A model generated the notes under the pieces. The model saw nothing but the letters and a program-made list of their open reading frames with translations. It was not told the origin of the DNA and searched no databases. Positions 16,014 to 24,242 of a stretch of DNA of 64,000 nucleotides are shown in pieces. The stretch spans positions 62,001-126,000 of the forward strand of contig CAKTUU010000003.1 of NCBI GenBank assembly GCA_934621505.1. Reading direction: 5' to 3'. Position 1 is the first letter of the stretch. Every line of letters begins with the position of its first letter. This DNA is from an uncultured Clostridia bacterium. Its GTDB lineage: Bacteria; Bacillota; Clostridia; Christensenellales; Aristaeellaceae. The position numbers were made by a program, and so were the translations under genes.

Positions 16014-16457
16014 ATGTCCTTTTGGGAAAAAATCAAGCAGGCGGCCCGCCGTTTTATGGCTGGCCGTCACGGAGTGGACCAACTGTCCATGGCGCTGCTG
16101 TGGACCGGCCTGGCCTGCTATCTTTTGGGATCGATTATCGGGTCCATTCAGGTTCCCGTCCTGCCTGTTCTGGGCTTTCTGCTAAGCGTGCTGGGCTTTG
16201 CGGCGTATGTGTTTTGCGTCTTTCGCATGTTTTCCCGCAACAACGAAAAGCGCAGCGATGAAAATCGCCGCTATGTGGCCGCCGCTGAAAAGCGGCGCAC
16301 CCTGCGCCGTCAGGCCAAGGTAAGATTTCAAAATCGTAAAAAGTACAAATACTTTAAGTGCCCCGGCTGCAAAGCCTGGCTGCGCGTTCCCCGCGGAACC
16401 GGCGTGGTTACGGTCACTTGCAGCCGCTGCCACAACAGCTTTACCCAGAAGGCCTGA
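16014..16457 (+). CDS. Two-pass membrane protein with C-terminal zinc ribbon
   Basis: The 147-residue protein has a basic N-terminus and two hydrophobic segments (about 23-43 and 49-71). A strongly basic helical linker follows, then a zinc ribbon made of Cys116-xx-Cys119 and Cys136-xx-Cys139 (CPGC...CSRC). The ribbon would face the cytoplasm. It is 26 bases after the J-protein on the same strand and is probably the last gene of the DnaK operon. No family function is known to me; it could be a membrane dock for the chaperone set or simply a conserved neighbour. Confidence 0.75.
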   Translation: MSFWEKIKQAARRFMAGRHGVDQLSMALLWTGLACYLLGSIIGSIQVPVLPVLGFLLSVLGFAAYVFCVFRMFSRNNEKRSDENRRYVAAAEKRRTLRRQAKVRFQNRKKYKYFKCPGCKAWLRVPRGTGVVTVTCSRCHNSFTQKA

Positions 16458-16460
16458 TAT

Positions 16461-16488
16461 TTGCTTTTTTGCAAAGCTATGCTATAAT
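16461..16488 (+). promoter_or_regulatory. Promoter of plsY
   Basis: TTGCTT (16461-16466), a 16-base spacer and a perfect TATAAT (16483-16488) lie about 50 bases before the plsY start. Confidence 0.65.
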
Positions 16489-16538
16489 GATGGATGTTTT
16501 TATAACATACGCTAAATCGCAGAGGGGGGGCCTCATTG

Positions 16539-17165
16539 ATGAAGATTCTGCTTACGTTGCTGACGGCTGCAATCAGCTACCTGCTGGGCTGCTTTTCCAC
16601 CGGCATTACCCTGTCCAGCGCGCAGGGGGTGGATATTCGCAAATTCGGCAGCCATAACACCGGCGCCAGCAACATGCTGCGGGTAATGGGCACCAAGAAT
16701 GGCCTGGCAACCTTTATTGGCGACTTTGCCAAGGCCATGCTGGCCTGTCTGGCCGGTTCGCTGCTTTTACCCGGCGCTACCTTCGGCATCGATCGCTTCG
16801 GCACGCTGCTGGCGGGTCTGTGCGCCATTATCGGCCATAACTGGCCCGTGTTCTACGGCTTTAAGGGCGGCAAGGGCGTGGCCTGCTCCGTAGCGGTGAT
16901 TCTGTTTGTGGATCCCCTGCTGGGCGGCATTTCCATTTTGCTGTGTCTGGCCGTTATCGCCATTACCCGCTACATCAGCGCGGGCAGCATGACCATGCTG
17001 CTCAGCTTTGTGTTGCTGGTGCTGATCTTCCGCTGGGGCAACTGGCCGCTGTGTCTGTTCGCGGTCATTCTGCTGGCCCTGTGCGTGCTGCGCCACCGGG
17101 CCAATATCAAGCGCCTGCTGAACGGCACGGAAAACAAAATCGGCAACAAAGTCAAAGCCAAATAA
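16539..17165 (+). CDS. plsY: Acyl-phosphate:glycerol-3-phosphate acyltransferase PlsY
   Basis: A 208-residue polytopic membrane enzyme that moves an acyl group from acyl-phosphate to glycerol 3-phosphate, the first step of phospholipid synthesis. It shows all three PlsY motifs: GSHNTGASNMLRVMG near residue 35, GHNWPVFYGFKGGKGVA near 100, and a late RHRANIKRLLNGTE. About five membrane segments are visible. The ATG at 16539 is preferred over a TTG three bases upstream. It has its own promoter. Its stop codon forms part of the duplicated terminator of the intergenic element at 17162. Confidence 0.95.
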   Translation: MKILLTLLTAAISYLLGCFSTGITLSSAQGVDIRKFGSHNTGASNMLRVMGTKNGLATFIGDFAKAMLACLAGSLLLPGATFGIDRFGTLLAGLCAIIGHNWPVFYGFKGGKGVACSVAVILFVDPLLGGISILLCLAVIAITRYISAGSMTMLLSFVLLVLIFRWGNWPLCLFAVILLALCVLRHRANIKRLLNGTENKIGNKVKAK

Positions 17166-17362
17166 GCGCCTTCGCGGGCGCTTTCAGCCTGCTGAAAAAA
17201 TCGGAGGTGCAGGAGTCACTGCCTCCTGCCAGGGTTTTAGGGGCAGCGCCCCTAAGCCTTGTGCCACACCTCTTTTCCCGCGAACCAGCGCAGCGTTGTT
17301 CGCGGGCGCGGCATCCAAGCCGCTGTTTGTCAACGATCTATAAGCGCCTTCGCGGGCGCTTT
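17162..17362. mobile_element. Intergenic element A flanked by duplicated terminator hairpins
   Basis: A 23-base direct repeat carrying the stem GCGCC-TTCGC-GGGCGC occurs at 17162-17184 (it includes the plsY stop) and again at 17340-17362, followed by a T-run. Between them lies a 155-bp core. It starts CAGCCTGCTGAAAAAA, ends GTTTGTCAACGATCT, and holds three hairpins (about 17208-17228, 17238-17252 and 17278-17305). The core is about nine-tenths identical to the core at 54466-54620. The ends form an imperfect inverted repeat. There is no coding potential, so it looks like a small non-autonomous mobile element. Confidence 0.7.
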
Positions 17363-17425
17363 TTTGATTGCCCGGCGGCAGCTTTCCCCCATCGCAACTT
17401 TTTTTGAAAAAACCAACCTGTATGC

Positions 17426-17455
17426 TTGACGCTGCTTTTGCGCCCATAGTATAAT
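17426..17455 (+). promoter_or_regulatory. Promoter of prfC
   Basis: TTGACG (17426-17431) and TATAAT (17450-17455) with an 18-base spacer. The predicted start of transcription near 17462 argues for the downstream ATG of prfC at 17508. Confidence 0.75.
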
Positions 17456-17507
17456 AAGATGTTGTACTATGTTTTATCCAAGCAGGGAAGAGAGGGACAC
17501 AGCTTCC

Positions 17508-19121
17508 ATGGCAGAAACCACCTTGAGCGCGCAAGCGCTGAAACAGATCGAAAAGCGCCGGACCTTCGCCATCATCAGCCACCCGGACGCGGGTAAAACC
17601 ACCCTGACGGAAAAGCTGCTTTTGTATGGCGGGGCCATTCGTCAGGCAGGCAGCGTCAAGGCCCGCAAGGCCGAGCGTCACGCCACCAGCGACTGGATGG
17701 ATATTGAAAAGCAGCGCGGCATTTCCGTAACCTCCAGCGCCATGCAGTTTGAGTATGACGGCTACCGCATCAACATTCTGGATACCCCCGGCCACCAGGA
17801 CTTCAGCGAGGATACCTACCGTGTGCTGGTAGCCGCCGACGCCGCCGTCATGCTGATTGACGCGGCCAAGGGCGTTGAGGAGCAGACCATTAAGCTGTTT
17901 AAGGTTTGCCGCCTGCGGAACATTCCCATTTTTACCTTTGTCAACAAAATGGACCGTGCGTCCAAGGACCCCTTTGCCCTGATGGAAGAACTGGAGGAGG
18001 TGCTGGGCATCCGGTCCTGCCCCATGAACTGGCCCATCGGCGTGGACGGGGATTTTCAGGGCGTGTACCAGCGCAACAGCGGCAAGGTGCTGCTGTATTC
18101 CGGCGGCAATCACGGCATGAGCATGGCCGACCAACTGTCCGTTGACATTGACAGCCCCGAGGCGGAAAAGGCGCTGGAAAAGCACTACCGCGACCGTCTG
18201 CGGGACGAAATTGAACTGCTGGACGAGGCGGGCGACCCCTTCGACAAGGAAGCGGTGCTAAGCGGTAAGCTGACCCCCCTGTTCTTTGGTTCCGCCGTAA
18301 CCAACTTTGGCGTGGAACCCTTTTTAGAGGCGTTTTTGTCCATTACGCCCCCGCCCCTGCCCCGTGAGGCGGATATTGGAGAAATTCAGCCCACGGACCC
18401 CTATTTCTCCGGTTTCATTTTTAAAATTCAGGCCAACATGAACCCGGCGCACCGGGACCGGCTGGCCTTTGTGCGCATCGTCAGCGGCGAATTTGAAAAG
18501 GGCATGACGGTGTACCATTCCGGTACGGATAAGCAGATGCAGCTGAAGCAGCCCCAGCAGTTTATGGCGGATGAGCGGGAAGCAGTGGAAAACGCCTACG
18601 CCGGCGATATCATCGGCCTGTTTGACCCGGGATGCTTCCATCTGGGCGATACGCTGTCCAACGGGCCCAAGCTGCGCTTTGCCTCCATCCCCGTGTTTGC
18701 GCCGGAGCATTTCGCCCGGGTGCGGCCTGAGGACAGCATGAAGCGCAAGCAGTTTTTAAAGGGCATTATGCAGCTGGCCGAGGAGGGCGCGATTCAAACC
18801 TTCCGCCGCACGGAAACCGGACGCGAGGAATTTTTGGTGGGCGTGGTAGGCGTTTTGCAGTTTGAGGTGCTGGAGCACCGCCTGAAAACCGAGTACGGCG
18901 TAACCATGCTGATGGACCGCCTGCCCTTCCGCTATGTGCGCTGGGTGGTTAAGACCCCTGTGGAGGTGGACAAGCTGAAGCTGACCTCCACCAGCGGCCG
19001 GGCCTTTGACAGCGAGGACCATGATGTGCTGCTGTTTGAAAACGAATGGTCCATTCGTCTGGCCCAGGAAAACAACCAGGGGCTGGAACTGACCGACATC
19101 CGGCAGGATGTCGCCCCCTGA
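17508..19121 (+). CDS. prfC: Peptide chain release factor 3
   Basis: The 537-residue translational GTPase starts MAETTLSAQALKQIEKRRTF. The GTP-binding motifs are G1 HPDAGKTTLTEKLLLYGGAI, the switch KQRGISVTSS, G3 DTPGHQDFSEDTYR and G4 NKMDR. The length and C-terminal RF3 domain match the family (about 530 residues). RF3 recycles RF1 and RF2 after termination. I chose 17508, with an AGAGGG ahead of it, because the other ATG at 17469 sits almost on the predicted transcription start and lacks a ribosome site. Confidence 0.95.
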   Translation: MAETTLSAQALKQIEKRRTFAIISHPDAGKTTLTEKLLLYGGAIRQAGSVKARKAERHATSDWMDIEKQRGISVTSSAMQFEYDGYRINILDTPGHQDFSEDTYRVLVAADAAVMLIDAAKGVEEQTIKLFKVCRLRNIPIFTFVNKMDRASKDPFALMEELEEVLGIRSCPMNWPIGVDGDFQGVYQRNSGKVLLYSGGNHGMSMADQLSVDIDSPEAEKALEKHYRDRLRDEIELLDEAGDPFDKEAVLSGKLTPLFFGSAVTNFGVEPFLEAFLSITPPPLPREADIGEIQPTDPYFSGFIFKIQANMNPAHRDRLAFVRIVSGEFEKGMTVYHSGTDKQMQLKQPQQFMADEREAVENAYAGDIIGLFDPGCFHLGDTLSNGPKLRFASIPVFAPEHFARVRPEDSMKRKQFLKGIMQLAEEGAIQTFRRTETGREEFLVGVVGVLQFEVLEHRLKTEYGVTMLMDRLPFRYVRWVVKTPVEVDKLKLTSTSGRAFDSEDHDVLLFENEWSIRLAQENNQGLELTDIRQDVAP

Positions 19122-19222
19122 TCCGCCGCCTGTCAATCCACAGCCAGGCCTTTGAACACGCCTGTTCCCCGCGGGCCTGCGGGGAACGGAGCCTCCCAGT
19201 TAAAGAAAGAGGGAATCCTTTT

Positions 19223-21052
19223 ATGGTTCGTAATGACATTCGCAATATCGCTATTATCGCTCACGTTGACCATGGCAAGACCACCCTGGTGGATGAAATG
19301 CTCAAGCAGGGCGGCGTTTTTCGTGAAAACCAGCAGGTGGCGGAGCGCGTGATGGACTCCGGCGACATCGAGCGGGAGCGCGGCATCACCATTCTGGCCA
19401 AAAACACCGCCGTGCATTACAAAAACACCAAAATCAACATTGTAGACACCCCCGGCCACGCCGATTTTGGCGGCGAGGTGGAACGCGTGCTGAAAATGGT
19501 GGACGGCGTGCTGCTGCTGGTGGACAGCTTTGAAGGCCCCATGCCCCAGACCCGCTTTGTGCTGCGCAAGGCGCTGGCGCTGAAGCTGCCGGTGATTGTG
19601 GTCATCAACAAAATTGACCGTCCCGACGCCCGCTGCGACGAAGTGGTGGACGAGGTGCTGGACCTGTTTATCGAATTGGGCGCGGACGAAACCGCGCTGG
19701 ACCGTCCCATCGTATACGCCAGCGCCCGGGAAGGCACCGCCACGCTGGATCTGGACCAGCCCGGCACCGATCTGCGGCCCCTGTTTGAAACCATTCTGGA
19801 ATACATTCCCGCCCCCGAGGGCGAAATGGAAGGCCCCGCTCAGGTGCTGATTTCCACCATCGACTATAACGAATATGTGGGCCGCATCGGCATTGGCCGT
19901 ATCAACCGGGGCACCCTCAGCGAGGGCATGACCGTTATCAAAATCAATTACGATACCAAGGCCACCTCCCTGCCCCTGCGCCTGACCGCCCTGTACACCT
20001 TTGACGGTTTGAAGCGCGTGCCCGCCAAGTCCGCCTCCATGGGCGACATTGTGGCCATGAGCGGTATTGAGGACATCGGCATCGGCGATACCGTGTGCGC
20101 CCCGGAGCAGGTGGAGGCGCTGCCTTTCGTTTCCATCACCGAGCCTACGGTGACCATGACCTTCTCCGTCAACAACAGTCCCTTCGCGGGCCGGGAAGGC
20201 ACCTACGTCACCAGCCGCCATCTGCGCGCCCGCCTGTTCAGGGAATTGCAGACCGACGTGAGCCTGCGGGTCAACGAAACCGACAGTCCCGACGCCTTTG
20301 AGGTGCGCGGCCGCGGCGAACTGCATCTGTCCATCCTGATTGAAAACATGCGCCGTCAGGGGTACGAATTTCAGGTGTCCAAGCCCCAGGTGCTGTACAA
20401 GCAGATTGACGGCAAGCTGTGCGAGCCTATTGAACGCATGGTGGCCGACGTGCCCCAGGCCTACGCCGGCGCTGTCATTGAAAAAATCGGCCGCCGCCGC
20501 GGCACGCTGGAAAGCATGCACGGCATAAACCGGGTGCGTCTGGAGTTCCTGGTTCCCTCCCGGGGCCTGTTTGGCTACCGCAGCGAGTTTATGACCGATA
20601 CCCGTGGCGAGGGCATTATGTCCGCCGTGTTTGAAAAGTACGAGCCGGTGAAGGGCGATATTCCCCACCGCAACGTGGGCGCGCTGGTGTGCTTTGAGGA
20701 CGGCGAAAGCAACTCCTACGGCCTGTTCTACGCCCAGGAGCGGGGCACCCTGTTCATCGGGCCCCAGGTGCCTGTTTACAAGGGCATGATCTGCGGCCAG
20801 AATTCCCGCCCGGACGACCTGGTGGTTAACGTGTGCAAGCAAAAGCATGTAACCAACATGCGCAACGCCGCCGCCAGCGAGGACAGCCTGCGTCTGGTAT
20901 CCGTGCATCCTCTGACGCTGGAGGAATGTCTGGAATTTATTGACGACGACGAACTGCTGGAAATTACCCCCAAGAGCCTGCGTATGCGTAAACGCATTTT
21001 GGGCCATGAGGATCGCGCCCGCGCGGCTCATCGCGCCAAAACGGCGGAATAA
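19223..21052 (+). CDS. typA: Translational GTPase TypA/BipA
   Basis: A 609-residue EF-G-like GTPase beginning MVRNDIRNIAIIAHVDHGKTTL. G motifs follow: ERERGITILAKN, VDTPGHADFGGEVER and VINKIDRPDAR. The domain III and V blocks and the TypA-specific C-terminal domain (GLFGYRSEFMTDTRGEGI, NVCKQKHVTNMRN) are complete. BipA acts on the ribosome in 50S assembly and stress adaptation. The gene lies 101 bases after prfC, and a small GC hairpin (GTTCCCCGC/GCGGGGAAC) lies in that gap. Its own ribosome site is AAAGAGGG. Confidence 0.96.
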   Translation: MVRNDIRNIAIIAHVDHGKTTLVDEMLKQGGVFRENQQVAERVMDSGDIERERGITILAKNTAVHYKNTKINIVDTPGHADFGGEVERVLKMVDGVLLLVDSFEGPMPQTRFVLRKALALKLPVIVVINKIDRPDARCDEVVDEVLDLFIELGADETALDRPIVYASAREGTATLDLDQPGTDLRPLFETILEYIPAPEGEMEGPAQVLISTIDYNEYVGRIGIGRINRGTLSEGMTVIKINYDTKATSLPLRLTALYTFDGLKRVPAKSASMGDIVAMSGIEDIGIGDTVCAPEQVEALPFVSITEPTVTMTFSVNNSPFAGREGTYVTSRHLRARLFRELQTDVSLRVNETDSPDAFEVRGRGELHLSILIENMRRQGYEFQVSKPQVLYKQIDGKLCEPIERMVADVPQAYAGAVIEKIGRRRGTLESMHGINRVRLEFLVPSRGLFGYRSEFMTDTRGEGIMSAVFEKYEPVKGDIPHRNVGALVCFEDGESNSYGLFYAQERGTLFIGPQVPVYKGMICGQNSRPDDLVVNVCKQKHVTNMRNAAASEDSLRLVSVHPLTLEECLEFIDDDELLEITPKSLRMRKRILGHEDRARAAHRAKTAE

Positions 21053-21059
21053 TTCCCCC

Positions 21060-21083
21060 GGACGGCGTCGCCAAACGCCGTCC
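21060..21083 (+). terminator. Terminator after typA
   Basis: GGACGGCGT (21060-21068) pairs with ACGCCGTCC (21075-21083), followed by CTTTTT. Confidence 0.8.
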
Positions 21084-21112
21084 CTTTTTCCTGAAAGGAG
21101 GCGCCTTTCCGA

Positions 21113-22489
21113 ATGAAGGCTACCCGTATTTTCTCCCGTGTGGCGGCGCTGCTTTTATGCCTGACGCTGCTGCCGGTTTACGCCCTGGCGGATACCGTCA
21201 ACCCGGATCTGCCGGTTACCCAGTCGGATTTTGACCTGTCCCTGCGTCTGCACGCGGACGGCTTTCCCGATGACGGGGCGGCTCATTATCAGGACTGGCA
21301 AACCTTTCTGGATCAGGTCAGCCTGAAGGGCACCATCAACACCCAGCTGTTTTTGAATCCATTCAGCCGGGTTGGCATGGACGCTTCCCTGTGCCTGAAC
21401 GGCAAGGAAATGATTCCCCTGGAGTACGACGGGTATTACAGCTTCCGCTATGTGCGCTCCCCCGCTTTGGATGGCGCCAGCGTGCATTTCCAGATGAATA
21501 ATTTTCTGGAATTTATGCTCAAGGGCTACTATTTTATGGACCTGCCCACGCCCCTGATCGGCCTGCTGCTGTACCCGGAGGCCGCCTATTACATTGGCGA
21601 CAGCTATTATACCCCGGTCAGGGAGGCCCTTGCCGGCGCCGGCAGCCGCAGCGTGTCCTATGACGATTTGTACGCCCTGTGTGAAAAGCTGGACCTGCTG
21701 GCTACGGAAGAACCGGGGGTAGACCCTGTCTATTTCTTCTTCACCGCGCTGCTGGTTCAGGTGAGCGCGTCGGACATCGCCATTGAAAAGCTGAGTTCGC
21801 TGGAAAACGTGCTGGAATATCTGGATCCTGAGCAGGCCGGTATGACCATTACGGCAGAGGGCGAGCGGGAAACCTATGTGCTGGGCGAAACCACCGTATT
21901 TGAAAAGGACGCGGACGGCTGGACGCTGACCCTGCCCGATGCGGAAGGCTATTTGCTGGAGGCTGCCTATACCAACCGGGACGGCGCGATTAACGGGTCC
22001 ATCAACGTGTCTCTGGACGGCGAGGACCGCCTGGGTCTGGCCGTCGCTCTGGACGGCCTGCCCACCGACGGCCAGTTAAGCGCCCAGGGCAGCGCGGCCA
22101 TTACGGTAAGCGGCGCGGCGCTGGATCAGCAGCCCGCTCCCCTTTCCTTTGCCTATCAGTATACCCGCAGCAACGACCAGCTGCCTTACAACCTGTCTCT
22201 GGCGGTGGATTGGCTGCATCCCCAAACAGGCAGGCCCGCCGTAACCCTGTCGTACAGCGCGGCCATGCGGGACGCGGACTATACCGTGCTGAAGGACCGG
22301 CCTATTGATAACCAGGACGATTTCTTCCACCTGAACGAAAGCTATATGGAAGAATATAAAGAGCGTTTCAGCAAAACCCTGGCGCTGGCCGCCGCTCCTT
22401 TCCTGCTGCATATGCCCGCGGGTTGTTTCAGCGATATTTACACCTTTATGGACCAGACCGGCTTCCTGGCATTCTTTGGGATTGAGTAA
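21113..22489 (+). CDS. Secreted protein of unknown function, 458 aa
   Basis: I do not recognise a family. A clear Sec signal peptide (residues 1-26, ending YALA) precedes an acidic mature domain rich in aromatic residues and alternating hydrophobic patterns (for example GEDRLGLAVALDGLPTDGQL). This suggests an extended beta fold somewhat like lipoprotein-carrier or surface domains. There is no lipobox, LPxTG or SLH motif. A strong AAAGGAGG precedes the ATG. The GntR regulator begins 16 bases downstream, so the two may be cotranscribed. Confidence 0.75.
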   Translation: MKATRIFSRVAALLLCLTLLPVYALADTVNPDLPVTQSDFDLSLRLHADGFPDDGAAHYQDWQTFLDQVSLKGTINTQLFLNPFSRVGMDASLCLNGKEMIPLEYDGYYSFRYVRSPALDGASVHFQMNNFLEFMLKGYYFMDLPTPLIGLLLYPEAAYYIGDSYYTPVREALAGAGSRSVSYDDLYALCEKLDLLATEEPGVDPVYFFFTALLVQVSASDIAIEKLSSLENVLEYLDPEQAGMTITAEGERETYVLGETTVFEKDADGWTLTLPDAEGYLLEAAYTNRDGAINGSINVSLDGEDRLGLAVALDGLPTDGQLSAQGSAAITVSGAALDQQPAPLSFAYQYTRSNDQLPYNLSLAVDWLHPQTGRPAVTLSYSAAMRDADYTVLKDRPIDNQDDFFHLNESYMEEYKERFSKTLALAAAPFLLHMPAGCFSDIYTFMDQTGFLAFFGIE

Positions 22490-22504
22490 CGGAGGATAAC
22501 AAAC

Positions 22505-23218
22505 GTGCAGGACAAGCTAGAAAAAAAGAGCCAAAGCCCCTTGTACAAGCAGCTGATGACACGGCTGAAAAACGATATTACCGCGGGCGTATACCCGGCG
22601 GGCGCGCGCATTCCCAGCGAACAGGTGCTGTGCGATGTGTACGGCGTCAGCCGGGTTACGGTGCGCAAGGCCCTGCTGGACCTGGTGCAGGAAGGCATGC
22701 TGGTGCGCCGTCAGGGCAAGGGAACCTTTGTGGCGGCCGAGCGGCTTCAGCGGGATTTGCACCAGATTACCAGCTTTAGCCAGGCCTGCCGCCAAACCGG
22801 TCACCAGCCCGGGGCCCGGGTCATCTCCCTGCAAATGCAGGAGGCCGACGGCGAGGACGTGGAGCGGCTTGGGGTGGAGGCTGGCAGCCAGATCGTGTGC
22901 CTGTGCCGCCTGCGCCTGTGCGACGGCGTGCCGGTCATGCTGGAAATCAACCATTTTCCGCCCAAGTATGAGCCACTGCTTCAGCAGGACGTGAGCGGTT
23001 CGCTGTATGACCTGCTGTGTCAGCTGGGTGCGGTGCCTACGTCCGCTACCCACGACATTTCTCTGGGGCACGCCACCCCCATGGTCAGCCGCCAGCTGTC
23101 CACCGAACCCGGCGAGGCGCTGCTGATTCTGGACGAGCTGGTGCTGGACCAGCATGGCGAGCCTCTGCATCTGAGCCGCCAGTGGATTCGCGGCGACCGT
23201 TACACCTTCCGCATTTAA
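22505..23218 (+). CDS. GntR-family regulator with UTRA ligand domain
   Basis: The 237-residue HutC-type regulator starts at a GTG (22505) with GGAGG 9 bases ahead. The winged helix-turn-helix covers about 12-76 (YPAGARIPSEQVLCDVYGVS, VTVRKALLDLVQEGMLVRRQ, GKGTFVA). The UTRA effector domain fills about 95-237, with the typical tandem CRLRLCDGVPVMLE and LDELVLDQHGEPLHLSRQW. Members sense sugars, amino-sugar phosphates or amino acids. It sits between the secreted protein and a NYN-LOTUS gene rather than a transporter, so no ligand can be proposed. The NYN gene follows after 10 bases. Confidence 0.88.
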   Translation: MQDKLEKKSQSPLYKQLMTRLKNDITAGVYPAGARIPSEQVLCDVYGVSRVTVRKALLDLVQEGMLVRRQGKGTFVAAERLQRDLHQITSFSQACRQTGHQPGARVISLQMQEADGEDVERLGVEAGSQIVCLCRLRLCDGVPVMLEINHFPPKYEPLLQQDVSGSLYDLLCQLGAVPTSATHDISLGHATPMVSRQLSTEPGEALLILDELVLDQHGEPLHLSRQWIRGDRYTFRI

Positions 23219-23228
23219 GGAGGCATGG

Positions 23229-24218
23229 ATGAGTACGTCAAAATTCGCCCTGTTTGTAGATTTGGAAAACTGCGGCGCAAAGGTGGATACCCTGCTGTCT
23301 GTGCTGGAAAAGGTCAAAATCCGCGGCGATATCCTGCTGGGCAAGGTATACGGCTACACCGACCAGTATAAGGATTTAAAAGAGGTGCTGCTGTCCAACA
23401 CCTTTACCGTGGTGCCCAGTCTGCGCTTTGGCATCAGCCAGAAAAACAACGCCGACATTCTTCTGGTGCTGGACGCGCTGGAGGTGGCCTTTACCAACCC
23501 GCTGATTGACAGCTTTTGCATTGTGTCCGGCGACAGCGACTATACGCCGCTGGTGGGCCGCCTGAAAAGCATGGGCAAATTCGTGCTGGGCATCAGCCGC
23601 AGCGAGGCCGCCAGCACTATTTTTATCAACGCCTGCAACGAATTTCAGTTTCTGGAAAACGTAGGCGGCCGCAGCCGCAAAACGGTGTCCAAAAAGAAAG
23701 CCTCGGCGGATAAGGAACCGCTGGACGAGCAGGAGCTGAACAAGCTGCTGACCGGCATTCTGGACGAGCAAACCGACAAGGACGAACTGTACGCCAGCGA
23801 ACTAAAAGGCATTTTGCTGCGTTTGCAGCCGGATTTTAACGAAAAATCCTATGGCTGCGGCACCTTTTTAAAGCTGCTGGACCGGCTCAGCAAGCAATAC
23901 GGCACCCTGCACATCCGCAATGACAATTTTAACGTAATGGTGTCTCTGGCCCAAAACGGCAAGGAAGCCGCCCCGGAAATGAACCGGGAAAACTGGCGCA
24001 CCCTGATTGCCGCTCAGCTGAAGCGCTATAAGGAGGATGGGTTTGAGCGAATCAATCCCAGCATCCTGAAGGCGGATTTGCAGCAAAGCTATCCCGGCTT
24101 TTCAGAAAAATCGCTTGGCTTTAAGCGGTTTTCGGACCTGTTGAAGGCCATGGAAAAGGACCGGATGATTACCGTGGAAATGGACGACCAAAAGAACATG
24201 CTGATTAAGGTTTCCTAA
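23229..24218 (+). CDS. NYN domain and LOTUS/OST-HTH RNA-associated protein
   Basis: The 329-residue protein has an N-terminal NYN (PIN-like) nuclease domain, residues 1-145. Its acidic residues lie in LFVDLENCG, ADILLVLDALEV and SGDSDYTPLVGRLK. A lysine-rich linker follows, then two LOTUS/OST-HTH repeats (about 163-235 and 252-328; the motifs SELKGILLRLQPDFNEKSYGC and LKADLQQSYPGFSEKSLGFK match each other). Such proteins are thought to bind and process RNA. The catalytic carboxylates look intact. It starts 10 bases after the GntR gene and nadE begins 25 bases later. Confidence 0.85.
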   Translation: MSTSKFALFVDLENCGAKVDTLLSVLEKVKIRGDILLGKVYGYTDQYKDLKEVLLSNTFTVVPSLRFGISQKNNADILLVLDALEVAFTNPLIDSFCIVSGDSDYTPLVGRLKSMGKFVLGISRSEAASTIFINACNEFQFLENVGGRSRKTVSKKKASADKEPLDEQELNKLLTGILDEQTDKDELYASELKGILLRLQPDFNEKSYGCGTFLKLLDRLSKQYGTLHIRNDNFNVMVSLAQNGKEAAPEMNRENWRTLIAAQLKRYKEDGFERINPSILKADLQQSYPGFSEKSLGFKRFSDLLKAMEKDRMITVEMDDQKNMLIKVS

Positions 24219-24242
24219 GCATAAACAGAGGAGGATTCGCCC

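Noticed and set aside
17184..18185. Minus-strand frame sharing a peptide with one at 53958-54614
   Set aside because: The shared peptide arises because both frames read through the same non-coding repeat core, not from homologous proteins.
19133..21031. Long minus-strand frame over typA
   Set aside because: Antisense of a fully conserved GTPase.
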